Below, piece by piece: positions 10,126 to 22,358 of a DNA stretch of 64,000 nucleotides (position 1 is its first letter; each line of letters starts with the position of its first letter). Made by a program: the position numbers and the translations under genes. Under the pieces are notes generated by a model. The model was not told the origin of the DNA, did not search any database, and saw only the letters and a list, made by a program, of their open reading frames with translations. Where the stretch lies: contig CM060731.1 of the NCBI GenBank assembly GCA_030704615.1, forward strand, positions 2,232,001-2,296,000, read 5' to 3'. The DNA comes from Takakia lepidozioides. Lineage: Eukaryota > Streptophyta > Takakiopsida > Takakiales > Takakiaceae.

Positions 10126-10353
10126 GGTATGGATATGGAGGTTGGGGGCTTGGATTGGGTTTTGTACATATCTTTGATCTTTGGGTTGGGTGGGGGAGGT
10201 ATGTTGTTGATGAATGTGCGTGAGGAAGTTGGTGTTGGTAAGTTTGTGGAAGTTAGTCAGGAGGGTGAGGTTATGGGCGGGGTCACAGTCATCATGGGAG
10301 CCGAAAAGATCCAGGTGTTATCTTCGGAGGAGTACCCGGCCCTGACACCATAA

Positions 10354-11810
10354 TTTATGCTTGCTTTGGCAGGAGTCAACCTTAATCTGCATAATACTGA
10401 GCAGTTTAGTGAATGAAGTTGACAAAAGTTTAAGTGGACACTTCCTAAAGTGGACAGAAGCTGAAGTTTACATTGAGGTAACTGCAGTTAAAGCGTATTC
10501 TTATTTCAATGCCATATGTGATATTCTTCCATCATCTTGGTATTGTCTATTTAGCCTTCTTTGGCATGTGTGGATTACTGACAAAAGTGCTAATTTGGGT
10601 TCAGGTACAGGTTGTTGGATTGCAGGAGAGTGAAAACACACTGGAGAGCAAACTAAAGGTTGCAGAAGCATAAACATTAAAGTACAAGAAGGAGAATAAG
10701 GATTTGCGCAAGTCCCACGCTGACAATGATAAGGGGACTTGTGAACTGGTACAAATGAAGTAGAAAGGTGCTGATGAAACTAATGTGTGGCTAGTGTGTA
10801 AGCATGCTACATCTTCAATCACAGTGGTATCTGTGATCTAACAGTTGGCATTCTTTAGTTGTATTAATTTGACTTGCAAGGAGGCAGCTTAGCTGCATTC
10901 AGGATTAAGTTTGTTGCTGGGTTTGGTTCTCTGCAGAGGGCTTTGGTCCAGACCTTGGAAGATTCCCAAGGCAGTGTGAATGCAGCCTTAGGCAGCTGGA
11001 AGTATGGTCAAAAGCTCAGCACAGAGACAGTCTGAGCAACCACGAAAGAGGTAGGGGAAGGTTGATAAGGCCTCATAGGAAGAGGTAGCTGTCGTGAATC
11101 AACCGGGAGGAAAACCCCTACATTCCCATACTGGTACTAGTTGCGGCCTAGTGGCTATATTCCTCATTGTTGTTTCTATTGCATCATTCTTACTGGTTTT
11201 TCCCTACCAAAGAGAACTCATGCCGAGGTCTTGAGAAGTTCTAAAATCAAATAGATGGCCGCTAGTTTGCCCCCCTTCTTAGCAAGTAGCATCTATTTAT
11301 CCTATCTCATAGCCTATCGGACGGCTCTTCCCATGTGTTGTCTGCTAGGATAGAATATGGGTGTTGTGAGCTGTGGTACAACATACAACCTAGCAATATA
11401 CAGTGTACTACACAAAGAAGATCATGTGGGCAAAATTGAAGGGGCAGCAAGGAGAGACATACAAATGAGCACATGGAGCGATGGTAACGGCTTGTTTTGT
11501 GGGGCGCAAGAGCATATATCATGCACTGGTATTTGACTAGGGACGACACATCAAAGAAATCCTTGCCTGCAGCAAAACCATTGGAATCTGCCCAATTCCC
11601 AGTAAATCATTCCTCCTCGGAAGACATTGTCTGATGTGCCATCCTAAGTTAGCCACCACACCTAGTCTTTGAGCAGACTTCTGTTTATTCTGGGCAATCC
11701 CTGGACTTCAGGAGTGACCAAATTAGGTCAACATGCATATCTTTTTAACAATTGTGGGAAGCACTACACAGTCAGCAGTGAACATAATGAACATGCACAG
11801 GATTACACAT
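10354..11810 (+). pseudogene. Decayed coiled-coil coding fragment and unassigned sequence
   Basis: Around 10600-10790 the plus strand reads a coiled-coil-like peptide (LQESENTLESKLKVAEA, then a stop, then KYKKENKDLRKSHADND) with two in-frame stops. This suggests an exon remnant of an unidentified gene. The rest, 10800-11810, shows no supported gene. A short minus-strand open stretch at 11307-11549 has no recognisable features. Confidence 0.3.
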
Positions 11811-14800
11811 TTAAAGGGGACACATAGCATTGAGAAGAATGTGGACAAGCATTAGATCCACAAAATACTGGTGTCCTATTTGACTACCCATCCAGGGTGA
11901 CTTCGAGGGTTTCTTGCCATAGTGTACACCATCAGTATGATTCAAGTCATAGTGCCAGGGGAATGTGAGGTCAAATGCATCAACTAACTTGAAGCTGGGA
12001 AGGTTAAGCCTTTGCAATCTTTCTACAAACACACGATTATACACTTCCATTTTGTGGGGATTGGGTACCCCATCCCTTGCATGACCGAACTTCTCACGGG
12101 CATAACCTGCTCCAGCCACTGTGGTTCTGTAGATAATGGCAGGTCTTGGTGCGGTTTGGTTTGCATCTCCCCAAAGGGCCTCCCAAAATCTGGTGGCATA
12201 TTCTACGCCTTCCTCTAGAAACTGCTTCAGGCCACTATAGTAGTGTGCATCGTGCAGCCCAGAATTCATGACAACTGTGTCCGGGGCAACGCTCCCATTG
12301 AAAAAAGACTCTAACATTTCACGATATGCCTTGTCTTGGAGACAGAAGAGGCCGTGAAGGTTCCCTAACTCTTTGGCATGACCATTGAAAATCTTGGTTA
12401 TTCTTACGTTGTATGTTTTGTCTTTAGGGTAGGTGAATGTTCCATCAAACCATCTGCGTAAATCGGTCACCTCACTGAGTTGGAAGCCCAGGACAAAGTT
12501 GAGCAGGTTGCGGACAGTGTCCTCATTATTTGAGTCACCCCAGAAAAATAGCCAACGACCGTTCAGGCACTTCCACGCTTCAGCCTCTTCAAAAATCTTG
12601 AACCTGCAGTGTGCTGAATAAACCCATCCATTGCTTTCCAGCAACCCCAAAGGGCCCTCGCACCAAGGATTCTGACACTGTTCGCTTGGGTCCAAACAAA
12701 CAAATCTGCCTTCCTCGTTTATTGTACAAGAATTGTTCCAACGATGCCGTGTCCATCTTCCACTCCAGGCTTTGAAGCTGAAATCTTCTCTTGTGCATTT
12801 TCTGAGGTCCGGCAATAATTTCGATGCAGTGATAGTGGAATTATAAGAAAGTGGAAGGGGAAAGACAAACTCAATCTCTATCGTAGTAACTTCTAGAAAG
12901 CGAGCCCATGGAGTACAATTGAGGTGAAGTGCGTGAAAATTCCCAAAAAGAAGTACAACTTCGAAAACATAAAGGCCTGCAAATCGGGAATCTACCAGCA
13001 ATTTAACTGTGTAGGTACCATTTTGAAGATCAAGGACGGGTGGGCGGGACTTCCAGTGGGGCCCTGTGAGATCAGTCTCGAAGTAATCTCCTCCTGCACA
13101 CCTTCTCTTCCCATTCTCCTCAAAAGCTACAATCAACAGATCATATACTTTTCCAGTGCGAAGTTGTATAGGTTGGCCGTTGGAAGGCTTCGGGAGGCCG
13201 AATACGTGGGCTTTGCTGGTGCTCTTCTTATAGCATGGCACTGTTTCATTTTCGCTTAATTGATGAAGAAACACCTCCGTCTCATTTGCGTAGGTCGGGA
13301 ATAACAACCAGTGTCCCCCAACGGCTCGTGGCTGTGCACCAGCAGCTTCGTAATCAACTGCCTGAACAGAACTTTCTATAGAGATTTAATGGTCATGTTA
13401 CTCCTGGACGTCAAAAACATAAATTTTACGTATACAGTCAAACCTGGATAATTGTTATGTTCCAAGAGTATCGACTCTATAACAAGTAGGCAGTTATATC
13501 AAATAACAGTAAAACAGGTTGAAATTTCATAACGTACCAATTAAAAATTTAACATTAAGATAGGTCCTTCAGATGCAAGATAACATTTAGAGAGAGGGCA
13601 GAAAATATTCAAATGGGTCATTTGGACTATTCAATTGGCCATTTCAATATTGGAATGGGTCATTTGGGCTATTCAAATGCCATTTCAATATTGAATTTGA
13701 ATTTCAATACTAGTCCCATTTTTATTTTATTACTATTATTTTCCGAGTTCATATTTCCAGTGTTATTGGCATTCAGATACATTGCTCATATCCGGACTGA
13801 TTTTATTTTTTAAACCACCTATGCATACCAGACTCGTACTTGAAATTCAGGGGCTGCATTATTGGAAAACCTACTTGCCTTAAAAAAAAAAAAGCACTGC
13901 ATACGATTACCCTTCTGCTATTTTCAATTCAAGATACCAGACCAACACTGGTGTTAACCTTACTTAACTGAGTGTTAAGTGAGTGTCACCAACTTTAGGG
14001 GCAGTTATTCATGGAGGTCATTTATTCAAGGTTGACTGTAGGGGAAGGCCCCAGTGGAGGGCATTCCTCGATATAAGGGCACTGGCTCCGGGGCCAGTGC
14101 CCTTATATCGAGGAATGCCCGACACAAGGGGCCTTCCCGTGCATACCACAGGTGCAACAGAAAAAAGTCTGGCAGTGCTGGAATGCACAGCCCGTTCCAC
14201 CGGCCTGCCTAAGCGCGCCAATATGCTCTAGAAGGAGCAGATAATAACAAAGAGAAAAATCTCAAAGTGCTTTATGCGTTTCTTTAGCTGGGCGCGCGGT
14301 CGATATGGCATGCCGGGATTAAATGTCATTGTCACGAGAAAGATCAATTGTCTAGTACATTCAATAGTACAAATTCATATTCTAGTACGAGCACTATGTC
14401 AAGGTGATGCGCGTAACTGAAGGTCGCAAGTGCTAGAGCTACATAATTATACAGCATACACCAGAGAGAGACCAGAGAATGGATGGGTCAATGAGCATGG
14501 CCAAGTAGTTCAATTTGCACTCGGGACTCCGGGACTCCGATTTTTATCACTGGCGCACAGCTACTGGCATGAAAGGAAAATGAGATCGGTCTATTGTGCA
14601 CAACTAACTTCACGATCGCGTAGAAGGTTGGATGTAGGTGCTAAAACCAATTATACCCACAATGAGCGAAGTCTAATTTCCCATTCTAGATATGTGATAT
14701 AAAGGCGATTTCAACATGCACACGTACGTTCTACTGTCAAGGTGTATATCGTGCAACTTTGAATGTCTACAACCACGATTTTAGCAAGCCCAGTCATTAT

Positions 14801-15344
14801 CTAGCTACAGTTAATATAACTTGCGAGTTTCTGTCCCACTGTCTCCTTCCCAAATATTCTGGACGCGAGGCAGTACGCGTCCAAGATGCATCGCTATAAT
14901 TCCTCTCCTGATCGGTATCTCTCTAGCTAGCTGCGCTTTTTAAGACCCGGTTCCTCCTGAGATGGTTCTGCCCATACGTAGCTCACCACTATTACTTAAT
15001 CTAAAAAGCGATAGTATGAACGTGGTCCCTCATACATTGCATACCCATTTCCTAGCTCGATGCTAAAGTTAGTTAAGTAAATCGTGGGTATCAAGTGGAG
15101 GTGGACGGATATGACTCACTTGCCAAATTTTATCAGATGATTTCTGATCGGCCATTTGAGTTCCTGAATCCACTTCGCTTGATTTATGAAAACTTGTCAT
15201 GTTGTCTCGTAAATACGTTTTATTGAATGATATCACGACCAATGCACATCCGCTAATAAGCAGAACCATGACTACAAAAATCGATAAGCGGCCATCTCCG
15301 ACTTTAATCAACGGTGCTCCCTCCATAGGTTTTGGAGTTTTCAT
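11811..15344 (-). CDS. NXPE / PC-esterase-like type II membrane glycoprotein
   Basis: Two exons: 15344-15120 (ATG, 75 codons) and 13361-11811, joined in phase 0 by a GTGAGT donor (15119) and a TTCAG acceptor (13362). The product is 591 residues. Residues about 20-40 form a single signal-anchor helix (LSIFVVMVLLISGCALVVI), so the rest should be in the Golgi lumen or outside. About 94-245 is an Ig-like E-set region with several N-glycosylation sequons. The C-terminal half is a GDS-type esterase: WGDSN at about 349-353, NSGLHD at about 441-446, and the catalytic-type D-x-x-H (DGVH) at 552-555. This block pattern is shared by NXPE and TBL/PC-esterase proteins, which in plants O-acetylate cell-wall polymers. 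The substrate cannot be told. No broken frames. The 1758 bp intron holds a large hairpin. Confidence 0.8.
14042..14138. repeat. Long near-perfect hairpin in the NXPE-like gene intron
   Basis: Two nested inverted repeats. The inner arms 14059-14086 and 14093-14120 are perfect reverse complements over 28 bp (core CCTCGATATAAGGGCACTGG). The outer arms 14042-14052 and 14128-14138 (GGGAAGGCCCC) are perfect over 11 bp, separated from the inner arms by 6 and 7 unpaired bases. The loop is 6 bases. This is a foldback of about 97 bp. It could be a tiny MITE or a small-RNA precursor. Confidence 0.9.
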
Positions 15345-16500
15345 GTTCGTGTTTATGTCGTCTTCATGGACCTGCGTTGAACAGAGATAATATCAACGTG
15401 TCAAATCCTCTGTACTCATCTGGATTCAAACGTAAAAAAAACACGCATGATTTGCAGCTTCTTTGTGTAGATGTACACAAGTATGGCTACTATAGCAGTG
15501 GCAATCAATTGTGTCATTTGGGTCAAGATCGACCATGAACTTCCTGCCCTAAGGTGGATAATTCTCCGTCTCCTTGTGCATGACGTGGGAACTGTTTATG
15601 GTACGCAGTACACTCTCTGGGAGTTCTATCTGCCTACTAATTCCATCCGACAGTAAGCCATGGTGCTCGACTAGACTCTGAGAGAACTTCAAAAACCATG
15701 TAAACCTTATACTCGACCTTGCCACCCTTTATCCTTCTTCTCTGCAACTCCTCTGCAAACTCCGTGGACATCTTCTGGTACGTTCTTTCTGTTCGAAGAG
15801 GCGAAGGGTGGAGCGACAAACTGCGAAGCTTGGCATTCCAGACTGCCGGCTGACAGATGCCGGAGATCCAATCTACTAAGCTGAATGAAAGCTCTTAACT
15901 CCAGAGGACTGGATGATTTGTGGGCCCGGCGCTCCCGAACAGAGACAAGTGACTATACAGTCTAAGAAAAACGAGCAGCACACATCTCTTCTGTCGGGGA
16001 AGTCCTCATGAACAGGTCAACCGAGATCGGATTCATGAATTGCGCACCAGTTACATGACCATGCTTCCAGCGTTGCACAGCGGCCGCCAAGGAGTCTAGA
16101 TCACTATCCCGTGCATACCGCAGACGCTTACGTGTATGTGGGTGGTTACGTCGCGTTCATCCATGCAATCCATTCATTAGCCGCCAGTGAATGACAATGT
16201 TTGGTCAGCTAGGGTTTAAGGAATCAGGGTTCACATATGTAGCAGTTCCCTCACTGATAAATCGAGTGAAGGGGAGAGAACGACAATGGATCAGTGTGGA
16301 TCTTTTGGCCTCGGCGACGGAGAAAGAAAACTCTAGAGGAACGCAGGTCTGCACAAAATCGAATTTTGATGTCCTCTGTGTAATATATATGCAGAAAGGT
16401 GCAATGGGTTTAAGCATTCACAGCAGTTGCAAGGAATGCCAGTTCAGAATTGCCGCAGAACTAGTTCTTCTATAGAACCGGTTGGTTGGAGGCGCTGAAG
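15345..16500. promoter_or_regulatory. Shared upstream region of the divergent NXPE-like and ATAD3 genes
   Basis: The 1156 bp between two start codons facing away from each other must hold both promoters and 5' UTRs. I see no strong TATA box at a convincing distance from either ATG and no other gene. Short open stretches here lack coding features. Confidence 0.5.
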
Positions 16501-19500
16501 ATGGCTTGCAGTCCAGCTGCGGCACGGCTATGCAATGCCAGCCTAGCTGCTGCCGTGGCTTCAGCATCGTACCTTCTCTCTCGCTCTCCCGTGTCTGCAG
16601 ACAAAGCCAGAGAATCCTGTTCTTTTTTTTCATCCTCCTCTGCTGCTTCGTCGTCTTCCTCGGCCATTTCTCTGAAGGAGGAGCCCAAGAATGATCCGCC
16701 ACGAACATCTGACGCTGGATTTGACCCGGAGGCATTGGAGAGGGGAGCGAAGGCCTTAAGAGAGATCAACTCTTCTGCTCATGCTAAAAGGGTGTGTGAT
16801 CTACTTCATTGCACCTCCATAGAATTGGAAATCGTTCAATTAACCTGATTTAGGTGGCTAGCGCTCCGCAACTTTGCTTGTAAATATTTGTGTAAGGATA
16901 TGACATTTGAGTCCTGCCTGTACGAGGATACAGGTAAACATAAACCAGATCACCTCCAATTTTCTCTCTGGCTCTTGGCCTTCGCTATTCCTCGTAAGAC
17001 CTGTCAAAACGTGCATTATGGTAAATGCGATAGAGATATAAAGATGGAGATGCTCTTTCGGTGCGTTCAGGTTGGTCGTGCTACGCATGGATACAGGGCC
17101 GAAGCAGGAGCTACTTGAAAAGTCTTATGCCCAGCGCTGTTCTGTTTTCTGTTTGCATGGATTGTTTGCACGAGATTTATTGTGTGATTTTCAGGTCTTT
17201 GAATTGATGAGAAAGCAAGAAGAGACAAGGCAAGCTGAGGAGAGTGCACGCAAGGCTCAATACCATGCCTTACAAACTCAGCAGGAGACGGTATTAAATC
17301 CTTAGCACAAGGCTGACCCCTTTCCATCAAAATTCTCTCTCCCTGCCCCCTTGTGCAGGTTAGCGTCCCATACGACAATTGCTCGGCCAACGATCTTTGA
17401 AATGAACTTGGTGGCAGTGTGCAGTCACCACACATTCATGTGCCGATCTTTGCCATGTCTCCATCTGTCTTGAGTGAAACCCTACACTTCTCACAAGTCT
17501 TAGGTTAACCCCATGTCTTCACATGCCACTCTTTAATGACCTATCTCATCTCTGTCCCTCGTCCGCCCCCTTTCACCTCCTAATTTAAATCTGGCTACCT
17601 ATTTATTAGTTACACTTCAGGTGTTTACCAGTTTGTGTCTGCCCTTCCTACTAACAAGGGTCAATGTATTGGGTGCAACCAGGAGAGGCAAAGAGTGATG
17701 TACGAGGAGCAGAGGAAGTTGGTGCAGCAACAGGCTCAGACCAAGGCTCAGTTGGCTCGGTATGAGGATGAACTCAGCCGCAAGCGCATGCAGGTGTGTT
17801 TTTACAAGTGCCTTCCCTCACTGTCTACTGAGCAGCAGAGCGTATGCTCTTACAGCGGATGTAGTTGGAATTGACTCGCAGTCAAATCTGGTTTGTTTAC
17901 TTATTTCAAAGGCAGTAAACAGAAGCTTATCATTGCTTGTCAAACCCTGTTGGCGAAAACTTCTGCTTTCTTTGGACATCCTCAATTCTGGCTTCTACCC
18001 TCTTTCCATCTGTCATTAACACTTGTTCTGAACAGGCACACCATGAGGCACAAAAACAACACAATGCAGAGTTGGTGAAGATGCAGGAAGATGCAGCAGT
18101 CCGGCAAGAGCAGATTAGAAGGAACACAGAGGAACAGATTCAAGCTCAGCGCCGACAGACAGAAAAGGAGAGGGCAGACATTGAGAGGGAGACCATTCAA
18201 GTGAAGGCGATGGCAGAGGCTGAGGGGAGGGCCCATGAGGCCAAGATGTCTGAGGAGGTGAACCGGCGAATGCTGGCAGATCGTGCCAACATGGAGAAGG
18301 AAAAGTGGCTTGCAGCCATCAACACTACATTTGGCCATATTGGAGGTATTGTACACTGTCTTTTTGTCTTTCTATGCATGTCAGCTTGAACCAGTTGGGC
18401 CCAACTGCATGCATGGGACTCATTAGTCTCAGCTGTGCCATCGTACTCTTTAAGTGAACTTCCTGGGAGAGACAGAATCTGTTAGGCACCCTTTCATTGT
18501 CTTGTACTCCACATCGTACTGAGAGGGAGAAATAGTAAAGCAGGGGGGTTGGGGGTAGGGAAGAAAAGGTGAGTAGGACACAAGGGAAGGAATGGAGAGG
18601 GAAAAGGGAGAGAGAGTAAGATCAGGTGGATTGTATGTGCAAGGAAGGTGGGCTGAAGACTCTACTTTCGGACCGGGACAAACTTCTGGTCGCAATTCTT
18701 GGAGTTACTGCCCTTGCAGGTGGAGTGTACACCACCAGGTTGGTTGTCTTCTATCTGTTTTGCTCTGTAGCCCCCTTGGTTCCTCTCTTCTTTTAAGGGC
18801 CGCTTTCCATGTAAACGGGTCAGCCCGTTTTCTGACCTTTTGTAGGGGCAAAGCGGGTCCTGGGGTCTTGCAAACCTGCTTGCCATGTGCCTGTGAACAC
18901 CCGTGACCTGTTCACGGGTCATTCCACACAAACCTCTGCAGAATACGGCAAGTTGGCTGCTCATGGGTCAGTGTCACCGGCTGAACCGGCATGTGCCAGT
19001 ACTTGCACTTGTGTACCGTCTGCGCCTCTTTACTAGTGACTGACATGCTTGGCCTGCCGGTACAGCTTGTCAAGCTATCCCGACTGGGTGAGAGACTTGC
19101 TACATGGAAAGCTGAGCACGCCTTCGACATCAGGCACGGGTTCTGGGTCTTACATGGGAGGCTGCCCTAACTTCTTTTAGTAGCACAGCCCTCAGTTTCT
19201 TTTATTCCACCAATGTGGAGGGGAGTTTATTGCTACCATACAGTATTTCCTTGCCTTTTCTTCACAGGTCACTTCTGCCAATGATGTCAGTAATTTGTTC
19301 ACAACATACGTGAGGGATGACACTTGTCGTAAGTCAGTCTTGCTGTTCTTACCCTGATCTGGTAGTCTCTTTCAGAGCAAGTTTACAAAAATAAACACCA
19401 CATGTCAGAGACGGTTAGTAGCAGTTTCCATGTGAGGAAGTACAAGAATGTAAACTCGTAATCTTCTCAGGGGACAAAGAGATGAAATGTACTCTTGCTC

Positions 19501-21644
19501 AGAGTAAGTGATATTCTTAATGTTCTGCTTTATTGTCTAGTAGTTCCCCATTTTTCACATTAGGAAGTCTATTAAATGCTTGTGTGTTGTCTGGGGTTGT
19601 AACATTAATGAAGAAAAAGCTGAGCTCTAGAATTTTCGTTTCAGTGATGTTTGTGTTTGGAGCACATTAGGTCGGTTTTGCTTCCATGATTGCCCTTTTT
19701 TTTTAGTGCATTGTGTTGTAGTTGCTTCTTGATGATGACATAATGAAGTAAAATCCTTAGATGGGAGGCAGCTGTGAAGGAGTTGGTTTCTCTGCTGACA
19801 TACTTGCCTTGTTTTCTGTCCCCCTCTGCCAGAGAAGGTGCCCGCCTGCTGTGGGGGTATGTTGATCGGATACTAGGGCAACCCACCCTCATACGCGAAT
19901 CATCAAGAGGAAAATATCCATGGTCAAGATTCACCAACCGCCAGGGCGGAGCTGGGGAGGCATCAGAACGTACAAAAATGATGAAGAGTGCGAAGGGGTT
20001 TGGGGATGTTATCCTGCATCCATCGCTTCATAGTAGAATCTGTCAGCTTGCATCAGCAACAGCCAATACCAAACAGCACTCGGCACCTTACCGGAATATG
20101 CTCTTTTATGGGCCTCCAGGGACTGGCAAGACTATGGCAGCCAAGGAGCTTGCCCTTCAATCGGTAGGTTTACTTCTTCCCTAGGATTAAGGGAAAGTGG
20201 AGGTAGATAGCTGATTCCTCCATGTTAGTGGTACTTGACTGCAGTACCAACTGTAGATTTATGCATTTGTTTGTTAGAATGGTCCACAGCATGGGGAACT
20301 CTAGCTTGAATCAAGTTGGGCACATGTTTATATCTAGGGTTACCTCTCAAATGTGATCTCAAAGTTCATTAAGTTCTCACATAGATACAAACTCAAATAG
20401 TGCAGAGTCTCCAGGCGTACCCCCTCTGCCTTTTCTATTAACTGAATGAGCATGTTTGGGCAGGGCTTGGACTATGCATTGATGACAGGTGGTGATGTGG
20501 TGCCACTAGGGCCTACAGCAGTAACCAAGGTCCATGAACTTTTTGATTGGGCTGGCAAGAGCCGCAAAGGGCTTGTTCTCTTCATTGACGAGGCTGATGC
20601 ATTTCTGTGCGAGTGAGTTTACTTTATCAGTTCTCTGTAAGCACTTTATGTATCCTCTACACAAATTTTATACACTTCATGGTCTTGCAGGCAAGTAGTG
20701 GGTGGGACCAATGTGGTTTTTGCTTGTGAGGATCATTGCCTTCAAGAAGAAGGTGGACTCCTGCTGGAGCAAGCGTAAATTATGGTGTTGCTTCTTCCCT
20801 GAAGGGCTACTCCCTTCTGTTTGGTGCTGTAAGTATAATATAAATGCAAACGTGCGCATTCCAGGCGGAACAAAGCGAACATGAGTGAAGCGCATCGTAG
20901 TGCATTAAATGCATTGCTCTATCGTACTGGAGATCAATCACGAGACATTGTTCTAGTGCTTGCCACCAACCGGCCCAGTGATCTGGATGCAGCAGTGACC
21001 GATCGTGTTGACGAAGTCCTGGAGTTCCCTCTGCCTGGAGAGGAAGAACGAATACAGCTTTTGAAGCTCTATCTGGAGAAGTACATTTCCCAGGCAGGGA
21101 AGCAATCCCAGGGATGGAAAGCCTGGCTAGGGGGCGAGCAAGACAAGATTGAGATTGAAGGCATTAGTGATGAGGTCCTCAAAGAAGCGGCTGAGAAGAC
21201 TAGGGGATTTTCGGGCCGAGAGATCACCAAAATGATGGCCAGTGTTCAGGTGGATTTCTTCTACATTCAGTATGTTTCTCATGATCTGTATGCAGTAGAT
21301 GTGCCTATGGCCTCTGGTATGAGTCGTAAATGCTAGATACTTGCCCACTGTGCACTTTTGCACTGTGCACGGTTGATTTAATCTCTTTTGAATACATCAT
21401 CAAGCATAATGAAAGAGTCAGGGTCTGATGTTGATAACAGTAGTATTGGACTCCTGTTGCTTGTGTTTACCCGACAATGGATCCAAAGATGCAATCACTC
21501 GATACTCTTCATTGGTTGCAGGGAGCCATTTATGGAGGTCAGAAAAGTGTGTTGGATGCTGATTTGTTCAGGGAGGTGGTGGACTACAAGGTGGCTGAGC
21601 ACTCACAGTGCCAGTGGCTGGCTAATGAAGGGATTTCAGAGTGA
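16501..21644 (+). CDS. ATAD3: ATAD3-type mitochondrial AAA ATPase, nine exons
   Basis: Exons: 16501-16791, 17195-17290, 17683-17793, 18036-18345, 18648-18738, 19833-20163, 20464-20612, 20865-21249, 21522-21644. All have GT-AG borders and the phases join exactly to 628 codons, the usual family length. The first ATG is at 16501. Residues 1-60 are Ala/Ser-rich. About 98-265 form a charged coiled coil ([20 protein letters not shown]). About 282-299 is the single membrane segment ([18 protein letters not shown]). The AAA module has Walker A GPPGTGKT (393-400), Walker [10 protein letters not shown] (447-455), sensor-1 ATN (493-495) and DRVDEVLEF with the Arg finger candidate near 507. ATAD3 spans the inner mitochondrial membrane with the ATPase in the matrix and helps organise nucleoids and membrane contacts. 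All motifs are intact. Exon 5 is short and its frame is easily missed. Confidence 0.95.
17355..17444 (-). pseudogene. DYW-domain remnant of a PPR gene inside ATAD3 intron 2
   Basis: On the minus strand the sequence reads a stop-broken version of the DYW signature: [19 protein letters not shown], then RAIVVWDAN. It parallels the clean copy at 25995-26080 (MCGDCHTTTKFISKIAK, then QEIVVRDAN). One TGA replaces part of CGDC. It is too short and broken to function. It is in antisense to ATAD3 and lies in the intron between exons 2 and 3. Confidence 0.7.
18813..18919. repeat. Two short palindromes in ATAD3 intron 5
   Basis: AAACGGG-TCAG-CCCGTTT at 18813-18830, and ACCCGTGA-CCTGT-TCACGGGT at 18899-18919. 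Weaker CCGG...CCGG pairs follow near 18975-18990. Both perfect arms sit in the 1.1 kb intron 18739-19832. Confidence 0.85.
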
Positions 21645-21686
21645 CCTACATTTATTGTTCACAACTGAGGATCAAATTGGAAACCT

Positions 21687-21763
21687 TGCTCTCAAACGCA
21701 CTGCATAAAATATTGGTTCACACATGACTTGGGAGACAGGCAACAACACTGCGTTTGAGAGCA
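21687..21763. repeat. 14 bp inverted repeat just after the ATAD3 stop
   Basis: TGCTCTCAAACGCA at 21687-21700 and its exact reverse complement at 21750-21763, 43-106 bp after the stop codon. It probably lies in the 3' UTR and could form a transcript hairpin. Confidence 0.8.
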
Positions 21764-22358
21764 CAGTCAGGCTATCCGGAGCTAGGAGTTGGGGGGGAGA
21801 CTAGAGTGGATGTATCAAAGCCCACACAGGTCATGGCCCCGAAGATGCTCACATAATAGACGCTCATTGAAGGTCTCTCCAGTCAATGCAATTAAGGTGG
21901 ATTGGTGGGAACACGAGCTATGAGATTTTGATCTCTAATTTGTCAGATGGTCCCCATGAAGCCAAGAAGGTGCACATGTTTGTGTTTCCACCAGAAAAGA
22001 AGGGTGGAAAGAGGTTGATTAGTACCAACCACTTTAGACTTCAAAGGGTGCACATGTTTGACAAGAGCACCCTTCTTTTCTGCCATCATCTCAAAAACTT
22101 TAAACGAGTTCCGTGGCAATGTCGTACTTTTCATGATTGTGGATGACTCTACTTGAAATGCAAGCACTGGCTACCTGTGTAATCAGAATATTGTTAGTCT
22201 ATGTTGGTCAGTAAGGTTCCAGGAGGGAGTTGTGTGACCTCCCCAAGACGATTAGTATAGGCTGTTTTTCCCGGAGTGCTTCTGGATTATAGCAGGGCAT
22301 TTTCATAATCCGTCCAGGGGCAGTTGGAGCAGTGCAAACTTTCCTGGATTTTCAATGA
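21764..22358. other. ATAD3 downstream region, no gene recognised
   Basis: No supported gene. It contains the direct repeat GGTGCACATGTTTG (about 21969 and 22048) and an inverted pair CAGAAAAGAAGGGTG / CACCCTTCTTTTCTG (about 21992 and 22069). These suggest a small foldback or degraded repeat. Confidence 0.45.

Larger units (their letters stand above)
8326..10353 (-). mobile_element. Non-LTR retrotransposon copy B1, 5'-truncated, RNase H deleted
   Basis: A minus-strand relative of B2 (57657-62000). The two agree from the 3' end (GGCTACTACC...GGAGTC on the sense strand) through the terminal region and the mid ORF (9267-10125) up to the chromodomain YSSEDNTW core at about 10335. The copy ends there, so it is 5'-truncated as is usual for target-primed insertions. 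Compared with B2 it lacks the RNase H segment: sequence near 9290 jumps from the mid ORF to the terminal region. Its frames are broken. The 3' end abuts CTCTCAA of the ParB-like exon. Confidence 0.75.

Noticed and set aside
10354-10633. Upstream part of the ParB-like gene beyond B1
   Set aside because: The minus strand beyond the insertion shows only stops and no ParB-like continuation, so the missing 5' part is not visible here.
13305-13307. Treating the NXPE-like exon 2 as a single-exon gene starting here
   Set aside because: The codon is TTG and the frame extends upstream to a good acceptor at 13362. Exon 1 with ATG and a signal-anchor helix joins in phase.
16486-16500. Upstream TTG start for ATAD3
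   Set aside because: A nuclear eukaryotic gene should use ATG. The ATG at 16501 is the first in frame and gives the family's usual N-terminus.
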